Below are positions 8,278 to 15,924 of a DNA stretch of 64,000 nucleotides, in pieces. Both the position numbers and the translations under genes were made by a program. The notes beneath the pieces are model-generated. The model was not told where the DNA came from, ran no database searches, and saw only the letters and a list, made by a program, of their open reading frames with translations. Each line of letters starts with the position of its first letter. The stretch's first letter is position 1. This DNA is from Corynebacterium sp. (GTDB lineage Bacteria > Actinomycetota > Actinomycetes > Mycobacteriales > Mycobacteriaceae): the NCBI RefSeq assembly GCF_030532965.1, contig NZ_JAUNKC010000001.1:124001-188000 (forward strand). Direction: 5' to 3'.

Positions 8278-9126
8278 ATGCGAACAATTGTCATAACCGG
8301 AGCTTCCGCTGGAATTGGTGCCGCCGCAGCGCGGCAATTAGCAAACGCCCACCCCAAAGATCGGCTTATTCTGGTCGGCCGCAATAAACAACGCACCGAA
8401 GAAATAGCCACAGAACTAGGGGCGATCGGGTTAACCGCCGATTTCGCTGACCTCGCGGATGTTATTGCGCTGGCCAGCGACATTCGGGGCATTACCGACC
8501 GGATTGACGTATTAGCCAACAATGCGGGCGGGCTTTTCGACGGCCCCACCTTAACCCGCGATGGATTTGAATTGACCTTCCAGATCAATCACCTCGCCCC
8601 CATGGTCTTAACCTGGCAATTGCTCGACACCCTCATTAAGTCCCAGGCATCAGTGGTGGCAACCGCATCGAAGATCAATGCCATAGCCAAGTTGGATCTC
8701 ACCGACCTGAATGGGCTGCGGAATTTCAACAGCGGCTTTAATTACGCGAACGCTAAATTGGCGAATATCCTCTTCACCCAGGAATTACACCGCCGCTACC
8801 ACTCACTTGGACTCAATACCGTGGCGTTTCACCCGGGGGTGGTATCCACGAATTTCTCCTTAGATTCCCACACCATTTTCCGCAAGCTTTACTCCTCCCC
8901 CCTCATGTCCTCCTTCGGCTCCTCACCGGAGAAAGGCGGAGAAAACCTCGCCTACTTCATCGACGGCACCCCCGGCATCATGTGGAAGTCCGGCGAATAC
9001 TACTCCGACAACCGCAAACCAGGGCGCATCAGTCTCACCGCAAAGAAACCCGGCTTGGCGCAACGCCATTTCGAGGTGTGCTCCAAGATGCTCGGCATCG
9101 AGTGGAAACCCGCCGCCGAAAACTGA
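8278..9126 (+). CDS. Short-chain dehydrogenase/reductase
   Basis: A 282-residue NAD(P)-dependent oxidoreductase of the SDR superfamily. The Rossmann motif T-G-A-S-A-G-I-G is at 7-14, N-N-A-G at 81-84, a candidate catalytic Ser at 131, and the catalytic pair Tyr 156/Lys 160 in Y-A-N-A-K. The long C-terminal part and the H-P-G-V-V-S-T segment after the active site resemble the WW-oxidoreductase/retinol dehydrogenase-like branch, so a lipophilic alcohol or ketone substrate is possible; the substrate cannot be read from sequence. It is transcribed away from the surface-protein locus and 187 bases before prfC, so it is probably its own unit. Confidence 0.85.
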   Translation: MRTIVITGASAGIGAAAARQLANAHPKDRLILVGRNKQRTEEIATELGAIGLTADFADLADVIALASDIRGITDRIDVLANNAGGLFDGPTLTRDGFELTFQINHLAPMVLTWQLLDTLIKSQASVVATASKINAIAKLDLTDLNGLRNFNSGFNYANAKLANILFTQELHRRYHSLGLNTVAFHPGVVSTNFSLDSHTIFRKLYSSPLMSSFGSSPEKGGENLAYFIDGTPGIMWKSGEYYSDNRKPGRISLTAKKPGLAQRHFEVCSKMLGIEWKPAAEN

Positions 9127-9313
9127 CAGCTACCAGCTTCGGTCACCTATGTCCGTTGTTGACAAAACGGACGAAAGAATGCCCGGTAAACCGTGACCGG
9201 CGGCGACCTTCGGCGTCGAAAAGCTAAAGTGTGCGCACATGTAATCCTCCGGTCATAACGATGACCCCGCAATGCACTAATGTGTAGTAGGCATTGATTT
9301 TTGAAAGGAACCC

Positions 9314-10945
9314 ATGTCCACACTCGCCGAGGCAGCCCGCCGTCGCACATTTGCCGTCATTGCTCACCCCGACGCTGGTAAGTCAACCCTGACCGAAGCT
9401 CTCGCGCTGCACGCTCACGTGATCTCCGAGGCAGGCGCCGTCCACGGTAAAGCGGGACGAAAAGCCACCGTTTCCGACTGGATGGAAATGGAAAAGGACC
9501 GCGGAATTTCGATCGCCTCCTCCGCCCTGCAATTCGAATACGCCCCAGACGGGCACCAGGGCGAACCATACATGATTAACCTCGTGGACACCCCAGGTCA
9601 CGCCGACTTTTCCGAGGACACCTACCGGGTACTCACCGCCGTCGACGCCGCCGTCATGCTTATCGACGCCGCCAAAGGCCTCGAACCCCAAACCCTCAAA
9701 CTGTTCCGGGTATGTAAAGCACGGGGGCTACCCATCATCACCGTGATTAACAAGTGGGACCGGCCCGGACGCAGCCCACTAGAGCTTGTCGACGAAATCG
9801 TCACCGAAATCGGATTACAACCCACCCCGCTATTCTGGCCAGTTGGCGAAGCAGGCGATTTCCGGGGCTTAGCCCGCATCAACGACGACGGCGAGGCGGA
9901 AGAATACATCCACTTCCTGCGCACTGCCGGCGGTTCCACCATCGCCCCGGAAGAACACTACAGCCCAGACGAAGCGCACTCGAAGGAATCGGACGTGTGG
10001 GAAACCGCAGCCGAAGAAGTCGAACTGCTCGCCGCCGACGGTGCGCTTCACGATCAAGAACTCTTCCTCGACTGCACCACCTCGCCGCTGATTTTCGCCT
10101 CCGCGATGCTCAATTTCGGCGTCCACCAAATCCTCGACACATTGTGTGCACTCGCCCCCGCCCCCGCAGGCCGCGACTCCGATCCCGCCGCAGTGGCGCA
10201 GGCAACCAGCTCGATTGACGAACACCGCAGCATCGACGACGACTTTTCCGGCGTGGTGTTCAAAGTGCAAGCAGGCATGGACAAAAACCACCGCGACTCT
10301 CTGGCGTTTATGCGCATCGTCTCCGGCGAATTCGACCGCGGAATGCAGGTTACCCACGCCCAATCTGGCCGCAGTTTCTCCACCAAATATGCGTTGACCG
10401 TGTTCGGCCGCACCCGTTCAACCGTCGAGACTGCCTTCCCCGGCGACATCGTCGGCCTTGTTAATGCCGGATCCCTCGCGCCGGGCGACACCATTTACGC
10501 GGGGCGCAAGGTCCAATTCCCGCCCATGCCGCAATTCGCACCGGAGCATTTCCGCACGCTGCGGGCGAAAAGCTTGGGCAAATACAAGCAATTCCGCAAA
10601 GCCCTGGATCAACTCGCGGCCGAAGGCGTGGTGCAAATCCTGCGCAATGATGCACGTGGCGACGCCGCGCCGGTCATGGCGGCGGTGGGCCCCATGCAGT
10701 TCGAAGTGATGATGGCCCGCATGGAAAACGAATACAACGTGGAAACCGTGGCCGACCCTATTCCGTATTCGGTGGCGCGCCGCACCACCGCCGCGACCGC
10801 ACCGGAATTGGGCAAACAGCGCGGCGTGGAAATCTTCACCCGCGCCGACGGCGAACTGGTCGCTTTGTTCGGCGATAAGTGGAAGCTGGCGTTCATTGAG
10901 AAAGAGCACCCCGAATTTGAGCTATTCCCCATGGTGGCGGACTAA
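9314..10945 (+). CDS. prfC: Peptide chain release factor 3
   Basis: A 543-residue translational GTPase that recycles RF1 and RF2 from the ribosome after termination. G1 is A-H-P-D-A-G-K-S-T at 17-25, followed by the RF3-typical G-R-K-A-T-V-S-D-W-M-E-M-E-K-x-R-G-I-S switch region, D-T-P-G-H (G3) and N-K-W-D (G4). Domain II follows (F-K-V-Q-A-G-M-D, H-R-D-S-L-A-F-M-R), and the C-terminal RF3 domain includes V-G-P-M-Q-F-E-V. Length is as expected for bacterial PrfC. GAAAGGAA precedes the ATG at good spacing. It is a single gene closed by a strong hairpin at 11006-11049. Confidence 0.96.
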   Translation: MSTLAEAARRRTFAVIAHPDAGKSTLTEALALHAHVISEAGAVHGKAGRKATVSDWMEMEKDRGISIASSALQFEYAPDGHQGEPYMINLVDTPGHADFSEDTYRVLTAVDAAVMLIDAAKGLEPQTLKLFRVCKARGLPIITVINKWDRPGRSPLELVDEIVTEIGLQPTPLFWPVGEAGDFRGLARINDDGEAEEYIHFLRTAGGSTIAPEEHYSPDEAHSKESDVWETAAEEVELLAADGALHDQELFLDCTTSPLIFASAMLNFGVHQILDTLCALAPAPAGRDSDPAAVAQATSSIDEHRSIDDDFSGVVFKVQAGMDKNHRDSLAFMRIVSGEFDRGMQVTHAQSGRSFSTKYALTVFGRTRSTVETAFPGDIVGLVNAGSLAPGDTIYAGRKVQFPPMPQFAPEHFRTLRAKSLGKYKQFRKALDQLAAEGVVQILRNDARGDAAPVMAAVGPMQFEVMMARMENEYNVETVADPIPYSVARRTTAATAPELGKQRGVEIFTRADGELVALFGDKWKLAFIEKEHPEFELFPMVAD

Positions 10946-11005
10946 TCGCCGCAACGCCGTTACGTTTGGCTGCTAACGGCTGCTCGACGGCTAGGCTAAT
11001 GACAA

Positions 11006-11056
11006 GGCCGCTGGCCCAGATACCTGATGATGACTCTGGGCCAGCGGCCGTATTTA
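11006..11056. terminator. Bidirectional terminator after prfC
   Basis: A perfect 15-base inverted repeat (11006-11020 with 11035-11049) around a 14-base loop is followed by a T-rich stretch (TATTTATTATTT) on the plus strand. It lies between the convergent prfC and the 311-residue surface protein. Confidence 0.85.
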
Positions 11057-11108
11057 TTATTTATATAGATTTTCAGCGGTTATGCGGTCTGTGAAAACGG
11101 GCGGAAAT

Positions 11109-12044
11109 CTAGGCAAAAACCTTGCGGATAAATTCCCACACCTTAGTCAAGGCACCGCCGAGGACGCCAAAGATTTTGGCCAACGCCTGGGACGAGGATT
11201 TATCCTGCGACTTCGGCGTATCTGGTTGGCTGGGGGTGGAAGTGTCCGTGCTGGAATTCGGTTGGCTAGTTTCTGTAGGCCGATCCGTCGGTGCCGGATT
11301 GTTGGCTCCTGGTTCTGGAAGCGCTACCTGCTTGCACTTATTAAAGTGCTCATCGCCGACGACAACCGTCAGCCGCTTCTTCGGGCTTTGCATCTTGCCA
11401 CCCACGGGGGTTTCGGCGCTGTAATACGCGTCGAATGTATACACACCCGGCTTCCAGAAAGCCCAGGTAAAGGAATTCCGGAACGGCTTTTTCATGTCGA
11501 AATCGTAGTCACCCCGCAACGAGTCCATAAGCACTTCCCGTTCCACCCGGGGCGAAATGTAAAGATAAATGCCGAAAGAAGTATCAGCCGGTACTGATAC
11601 CGGATCAAGGTGGGTTGTGACCTTGTTATTGTATTGGGCGAAATCCAGGGCGGTGGTATCGAACTCAACTTCAACCCGGTGGTTTTTGCCCTCACTCATA
11701 TTGTAGAAGCGGCCACCCACGGGCCCCATAAAGTCGAGATTCGAATCGCCTAATTCCATTTCACCGCGCTCGAAATAGCTATTGTTCTTGATACCAATGA
11801 CCACATCTTCAACTTCCCGCATCTGTGTCTCGGGACTGTAGTGTTTGGTTTCGTCCTGTAGTTTCATGGTGAAGCTATCGTCGATACGCTCCACCCGCAG
11901 CGCGGTGGTGCCCTCATGCAGAAGCATTTTATTAGCGCAGACGCTTTCTTCTTGGCCGGCATTGGGGTCTGCCTGGCTTACTGCCGGGAATATCATCCCG
12001 GTTGCCGTGATGATCGCAATCGGTGCAATCAGTGACTTTCGCAT
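11109..12044 (-). CDS. Secreted H-x-H repeat protein that lacks the histidines
   Basis: A 311-residue exported protein. The signal peptide ends around A-V-S-Q-A-D (about residue 26). One repeat domain spans about 30-232; its architecture matches the second domain of the 806-residue protein (E-V-E-D-V-V, G-R-F-Y-N-M, D-P-V-S-V-P-A-D-T-S-F-G-I-Y), but the usual H-x-H-x-x-W-x-F is replaced by R-N-S-F-T-W-A-F with W-K-P-G intact. A Pro/Thr/Ser-rich spacer precedes a C-terminal amphipathic or short membrane segment (ALAKIFGVLGGALTKVWEFI) ending RKVFA. I chose 12044 because the residues before it do not look like a signal peptide; AAAGG lies about 10 bases upstream. Loss of both His suggests a different ligand or a purely structural role. 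Confidence 0.75.
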   Translation of the reverse strand: MRKSLIAPIAIITATGMIFPAVSQADPNAGQEESVCANKMLLHEGTTALRVERIDDSFTMKLQDETKHYSPETQMREVEDVVIGIKNNSYFERGEMELGDSNLDFMGPVGGRFYNMSEGKNHRVEVEFDTTALDFAQYNNKVTTHLDPVSVPADTSFGIYLYISPRVEREVLMDSLRGDYDFDMKKPFRNSFTWAFWKPGVYTFDAYYSAETPVGGKMQSPKKRLTVVVGDEHFNKCKQVALPEPGANNPAPTDRPTETSQPNSSTDTSTPSQPDTPKSQDKSSSQALAKIFGVLGGALTKVWEFIRKVFA

Positions 12045-12392
12045 GGGTCGAGTGCCTTTCCTCCCCGTTCCATTCGGCGTCATGAGCAGCACCTATGTGC
12101 AGTGCCCGGTTGTTGGCATGCGGTGTGGTTACGCACACCAACGTAAGCTGTTACCCCGTCTAGTTTTACCGCGACGGTAGGCATACGGCGAAAGCCAACT
12201 CCCGATTGGAATAGATGATTATCGAACTTGGGTTGTGCAAGCCATAAGTGTAACCAAGCTGATTGATAAGAAACGGTTACTCGTAGCGATTTGCCGCACT
12301 AATGTCGCAATAATGCGACTTTCCCACCCAAATAGGGTCAATAACGAAAAATGGCGGCTCTGTCACCAGAACCACCATATCGTTGTGAAGTT
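12045..12392. other. Intergenic region without a supported gene
   Basis: 348 bases between the 311-residue surface protein and the CAP-like gene, both on the minus strand. It should hold the promoter of the surface protein; I see GGAGGAAAGG near 12055-12064 but no clear -10/-35 pair and no long open frame with coding character. Confidence 0.5.
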
Positions 12393-12920
12393 TTAGTTCA
12401 GGAAGTACTCCACCAAGTAAACATGCCCACTCTTCGCAGCAGTAGCTACACCGAAATGCTTGCCACCTGGCAAATCGTTAGGGGTGCGGCTCAGCCACGC
12501 AATATGGGCCTCTGCCTCAGCAGGAGTCATCTTATAGACGTTTCCGCTGCCCTTATCCAAATGAGTGACACCATCGCCAGCGTTTCCATAGAAAACCACT
12601 TGACCATTGACCGCTTGCTGCGCCCATTCCTGAGCGATCGCCTGCGCGTGAAGGTCGTGCTTATGCCCTGATTGGGTGAGGTGCTTCTCGGTTGCAGACT
12701 TCAGGCGAGCCCGCAGATCGGAGGTCAACACAGGGGTATCGTCGGGGCGCAATTGCTCCGGCACCGCAATGTGGTGCTGATCCGCGAAAGCCAAAACATC
12801 GTTAGGAAGTACAAATTGAACAGTGCTGCTTCCAGGCAGCGGTTGCGCGGCGGCTAGCGGAGCGCCACCAAATGCTACGGCTACAGCCAGTGTGGCTGCG
12901 GTGAATAAACGGCGAATCAT
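12393..12920 (-). CDS. Secreted CAP-like protein, degenerate
   Basis: A 175-residue exported protein. Signal peptide cleavage is likely after P-L-A-A-A (residue 25). Residues 88-175 resemble the CAP/SCP fold seen in the window's other CAP protein: an early helix H-A-Q-A-I-A-Q-E-W-A-Q-Q, and a final G-K-H-F-G-V-A-T-A-A-K-S-G-H-V-Y-L-V-E-Y strand that aligns with H-F-G-V-G-V-A-E-H-P-V-W-G-V-V-Y there. The central Glu and the His pair of typical CAP proteins are hard to place, so this is a divergent member at best. A TTGAAAATCAA palindrome sits about 40 bases upstream and is shared with the promoter of the 806-residue surface protein, hinting at co-regulation. Function unknown. Confidence 0.65.
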   Translation of the reverse strand: MIRRLFTAATLAVAVAFGGAPLAAAQPLPGSSTVQFVLPNDVLAFADQHHIAVPEQLRPDDTPVLTSDLRARLKSATEKHLTQSGHKHDLHAQAIAQEWAQQAVNGQVVFYGNAGDGVTHLDKGSGNVYKMTPAEAEAHIAWLSRTPNDLPGGKHFGVATAAKSGHVYLVEYFLN

Positions 12921-12958
12921 GCCCCTTACTTTGTCATAAAACTCACACCACTAGGAAC

Positions 12959-12969
12959 TTGAAAATCAA
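12959..12969. promoter_or_regulatory. TTGAAAATCAA palindrome upstream of the CAP-like gene
   Basis: An 11-base palindrome (TTGA-AAA-TCAA) identical to the core found at 7941-7951 before the large surface protein. Position, about 40 bases upstream of the start, fits an operator. Shared use by two secreted-protein genes is the main support. Confidence 0.4.
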
Positions 12970-13118
12970 AAGTATGCCGCTTTGTTATAAAACGCCCCTC
13001 AAACAGGGGAAAACGCAGATTTACAGCAGGTTTTTCACCCCCGTCGATACACCTGTTACGCCTTGAATAAATTTAGACAATTCCTAAGTTATTTCGACAC
13101 CGAAATACTTTTCTGGAA

Positions 13119-13134
13119 TGTAGTATAGATCACA
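13119..13134. promoter_or_regulatory. GlxR-like (CRP-type) binding site
   Basis: TGTAGTATAGATCACA matches the corynebacterial GlxR consensus TGTGA-N2-TA-N2-TCACA at all but two fixed positions. It lies 29 bases before the start of the GNAT/acyl-CoA synthetase gene. The TAGATCACA half at 13126-13134 is also inverted as TGTGATCTA at 13151-13159, immediately before the start codon, overlapping the ribosome site region. cAMP-GlxR control of acetyl-CoA related genes is established in C. glutamicum; control here is inference. Confidence 0.5.
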
Positions 13135-13162
13135 AAATCTAGCAGTAGGATGTGATCTACCT

Positions 13163-15805
13163 ATGCCCACCGCCCCCAAGCATTGGGAAGCCGACGTCAT
13201 CCTCAACGACGGCGGCATCGCAACATTACGCCCAATCCGCGCAGAAGACCGCGAGGAAATAATCAGCTTCTATTCGCGAGTATCACCAAAATCGAAATAC
13301 CTGCGGTTTTTCTCCACCCACCCCACACTCTCCGACGACGATCTCAAGCAATGGCTCGACATTGATTTCCATAACTCGGTCACCTTGGTGCTGGTCGAGC
13401 GGGAAAAAATCGTCGCCACCGCCCGCTACGAGGTCGTTGAGCAATTCCTGCCTGCCCGGGTCGCCGACGTCTCCTTCCTGGTACAAGACGACCACCACGG
13501 CCGGGGCGCTGGCAATATCTTGCTAGAACACCTGGCCCAGATTGGCCGGGAATGCGGCATCGAGCGGTTCTTTGCGGAAATCCTGACCGAAAACCGCTCC
13601 ATGGTTCAGGTATTCATCCGCGCTGGTTACGAGGTAAAACCCGAGTTAGAAGACGGCTTCATCGTGGTCGACTTCCCCATCGAAGCTTCCGCCACCTCCA
13701 AAGAAGTGATGGAACGTCGGGAATTACGTGCCGAAGCCAGCTCCATTAGGCGGTTGTTAAACCCTAAATCCGTCGCCATCGTAGGTGATGTTGATGATCT
13801 GCAACGCATCGTCCCGCAGATCGTCTCCGCCCGGTTCTCCGGGCAAATCCACATCGCCACCCACGACCACGACTCAATGACCGCGGCGGAACACCTGCGC
13901 ACCATCGTCGGCGATATCGACCTGGTAGTCATGAGCCACGATGCCAGCCATGTCGATGACATTTTGGCCGCCGCCGCGGAGAAGAATGCCGTCGGAGTGA
14001 TCTTCCTTGCCCAAGGACATAACCCCAAAGTTTCTCGGGAAGACGCGGTGCATTTCATCCAACAGGCTCGGTCCTACGGGCTGCGCGCCTTAGGGCCAGC
14101 CGCCTTAGGGCTTATCAATACCGATCCTGAGGTGCGACTCAATGCCTCCCCCGCGCCCATGCCCCGGCGCGGTTCAGTCGGACTATTCACCCAATCCGCT
14201 GGGGTGGCCACATTGACGCTATCGCACGCTCTTAATCGCGGCAGCGGTCTCAGCTCGTTTATCTCAGCCGGTTCCTTCGCCGATGTGACCGGCAACGATG
14301 TTATCCAGTTCTGGGCGAACGACGAGCGCACCAAGATTTGTTTACTCTCCCTCGACGTGGTCGGTAACCCGCGCAAATTCTTCCGGGTGCTACGCCGGTT
14401 GGCCTTGGAAAAGTACGTGGTGGTGTTCATCCCGTCCCGGGCGTTGAAATCGGCGCGCCATTACGAATTAGAGGGGTTGGCGACCGCCTCGCCGGAGGCA
14501 TTAGATAAGGTGATTCGGGAAACCGGCGCCATGGTTGTCACCCGACGCGACGCAATGTACGACATCGCACAGTTCCTGGCCCGGCAACCGGTGCCAAAGG
14601 GCCGGTGCGTGACATTGATTTCCAATTCAGCTGGGCTGAGTGAACAAATGCGGCAATCGGCCGAGCGATTCGGTTTCTCACCGACCTCGATAACGGTAAC
14701 CGGTGACCCGTTGGGCATTATCGACGAAACGGCGGCAGCCCTCAACGATCCGCGCACCGACCTGGTGTTTAGCGGGATCGTGGAGATCAACGAACCCGTC
14801 TTGGAGCGCGCCTGGCAGGGATTGAGCGAGTTGGCTGCTGCTGATACTGGTACCCCGTTGATGGCTACGTTCGTGGGTTTCCGGGAATTCTCACCTCCGG
14901 AAACTGCTGTCGAGGAAACCCAGGGGCAATTGCCGGTGTATGCCACCTATGCCGATGCGTTGGAGGCGGTGTCCGCGATCGTGGACAACGAACAATTGCG
15001 GGCGGCAGCCCGACCGCATCCCGACGATGAACTCGGCGCTGGCGATAGCGTGCGGGCGAAAGAGATTGTGGCGGGCATTGTCGCCGATTCACCGAACGGC
15101 CGGTGGGCAACCGATGCGGAGACCTCTGAAATTCTTGCTGCTTATGGGGTTCATATCGTGCCGTGGCAGCCGGTTAATTCGCTGGACGCGGCGATCAGTG
15201 CTGCTGAGGAATACGGCTGGAATGTGGTGTTGAAGTCGGTGCATCCGGTCGTGCGGGGGCGACCGGAGTTAAACGCCGTCATTCGCCATATCGCCGATGC
15301 GGAGATGATGCGCCAAGCGTGGGCGTCGTTAACGGAATTGGCCCATAACCTCGGGGTAGCTGACGCGGCGGATGATTCCCCCACCGCATTATTGCCGGTG
15401 GTTCAGCCCACGGTGAAGCCGGGGGCGTCGTTGACCATTCGTGCTATTGAAGATCCGGTATTGGGTCCGATGGTGTCTGCCGGAATCGCCGGTATTTCCA
15501 CCGATTTATTGGGTGACTTGTCGTGGCGCGTGCCGCCAGTACGCCGCATCGACGCGCGCAGCATGTTGGATGGGCTGGGTGCGGCACCGCTGTTGCATGG
15601 TTATCGGGGTACGAAACCAACCCGATTGGATACCTTGGAACAGGTGATTATGCGGGTTGCCCAGCTCAAGGACGATATTTCTTCCATCGTTGAGGTGGAA
15701 CTGAATCCGGTTATTGCGGGTATTGACGACACCGCGATCGTGGGTGCCCGGTTGCGGATAGCACCGCTTGCTGCCGAACGGGATCCGCTTGCGCGTTCCC
15801 TGTAG
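13163..15805 (+). CDS. GNAT acetyltransferase fused to an ADP-forming acyl-CoA synthetase-like protein
   Basis: An 880-residue fusion. Residues about 10-175 are a GNAT acetyltransferase (acetyl-CoA loop near D-D-H-H-G-R-G-A-G-N-I). Residues about 190-320 are a CoA-binding Rossmann domain (N-P-K-S-V-A-I-V-G), followed by the succinyl-CoA-ligase-like domains (F-T-Q-S-A-G-V at about 340) and a C-terminal ATP-grasp domain (about 630-880). This is the domain set of protein lysine acetyltransferases PatZ/Pka, with GNAT at the N-terminus rather than the C-terminus. The S-H-T-G motif that carries the phosphohistidine in active ADP-forming synthetases reads S-R-A-L-K-S-A-R-H, so synthetase activity is doubtful and this part may only sense ligands. 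Next to an AcuC deacetylase gene. A GlxR-like site lies upstream. Confidence 0.85.
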   Translation: MPTAPKHWEADVILNDGGIATLRPIRAEDREEIISFYSRVSPKSKYLRFFSTHPTLSDDDLKQWLDIDFHNSVTLVLVEREKIVATARYEVVEQFLPARVADVSFLVQDDHHGRGAGNILLEHLAQIGRECGIERFFAEILTENRSMVQVFIRAGYEVKPELEDGFIVVDFPIEASATSKEVMERRELRAEASSIRRLLNPKSVAIVGDVDDLQRIVPQIVSARFSGQIHIATHDHDSMTAAEHLRTIVGDIDLVVMSHDASHVDDILAAAAEKNAVGVIFLAQGHNPKVSREDAVHFIQQARSYGLRALGPAALGLINTDPEVRLNASPAPMPRRGSVGLFTQSAGVATLTLSHALNRGSGLSSFISAGSFADVTGNDVIQFWANDERTKICLLSLDVVGNPRKFFRVLRRLALEKYVVVFIPSRALKSARHYELEGLATASPEALDKVIRETGAMVVTRRDAMYDIAQFLARQPVPKGRCVTLISNSAGLSEQMRQSAERFGFSPTSITVTGDPLGIIDETAAALNDPRTDLVFSGIVEINEPVLERAWQGLSELAAADTGTPLMATFVGFREFSPPETAVEETQGQLPVYATYADALEAVSAIVDNEQLRAAARPHPDDELGAGDSVRAKEIVAGIVADSPNGRWATDAETSEILAAYGVHIVPWQPVNSLDAAISAAEEYGWNVVLKSVHPVVRGRPELNAVIRHIADAEMMRQAWASLTELAHNLGVADAADDSPTALLPVVQPTVKPGASLTIRAIEDPVLGPMVSAGIAGISTDLLGDLSWRVPPVRRIDARSMLDGLGAAPLLHGYRGTKPTRLDTLEQVIMRVAQLKDDISSIVEVELNPVIAGIDDTAIVGARLRIAPLAAERDPLARSL

Positions 15806-15924
15806 CAAACCCCTAAGTCAACCCGCTGCCCCGCTGATGCGGCACCCGGTTCGATGGCCATAACTTTAGGTGCCGCACAAACTACCAACCACACGATGTG
15901 CCAAGAGGTGTGAGGAGGACGACC

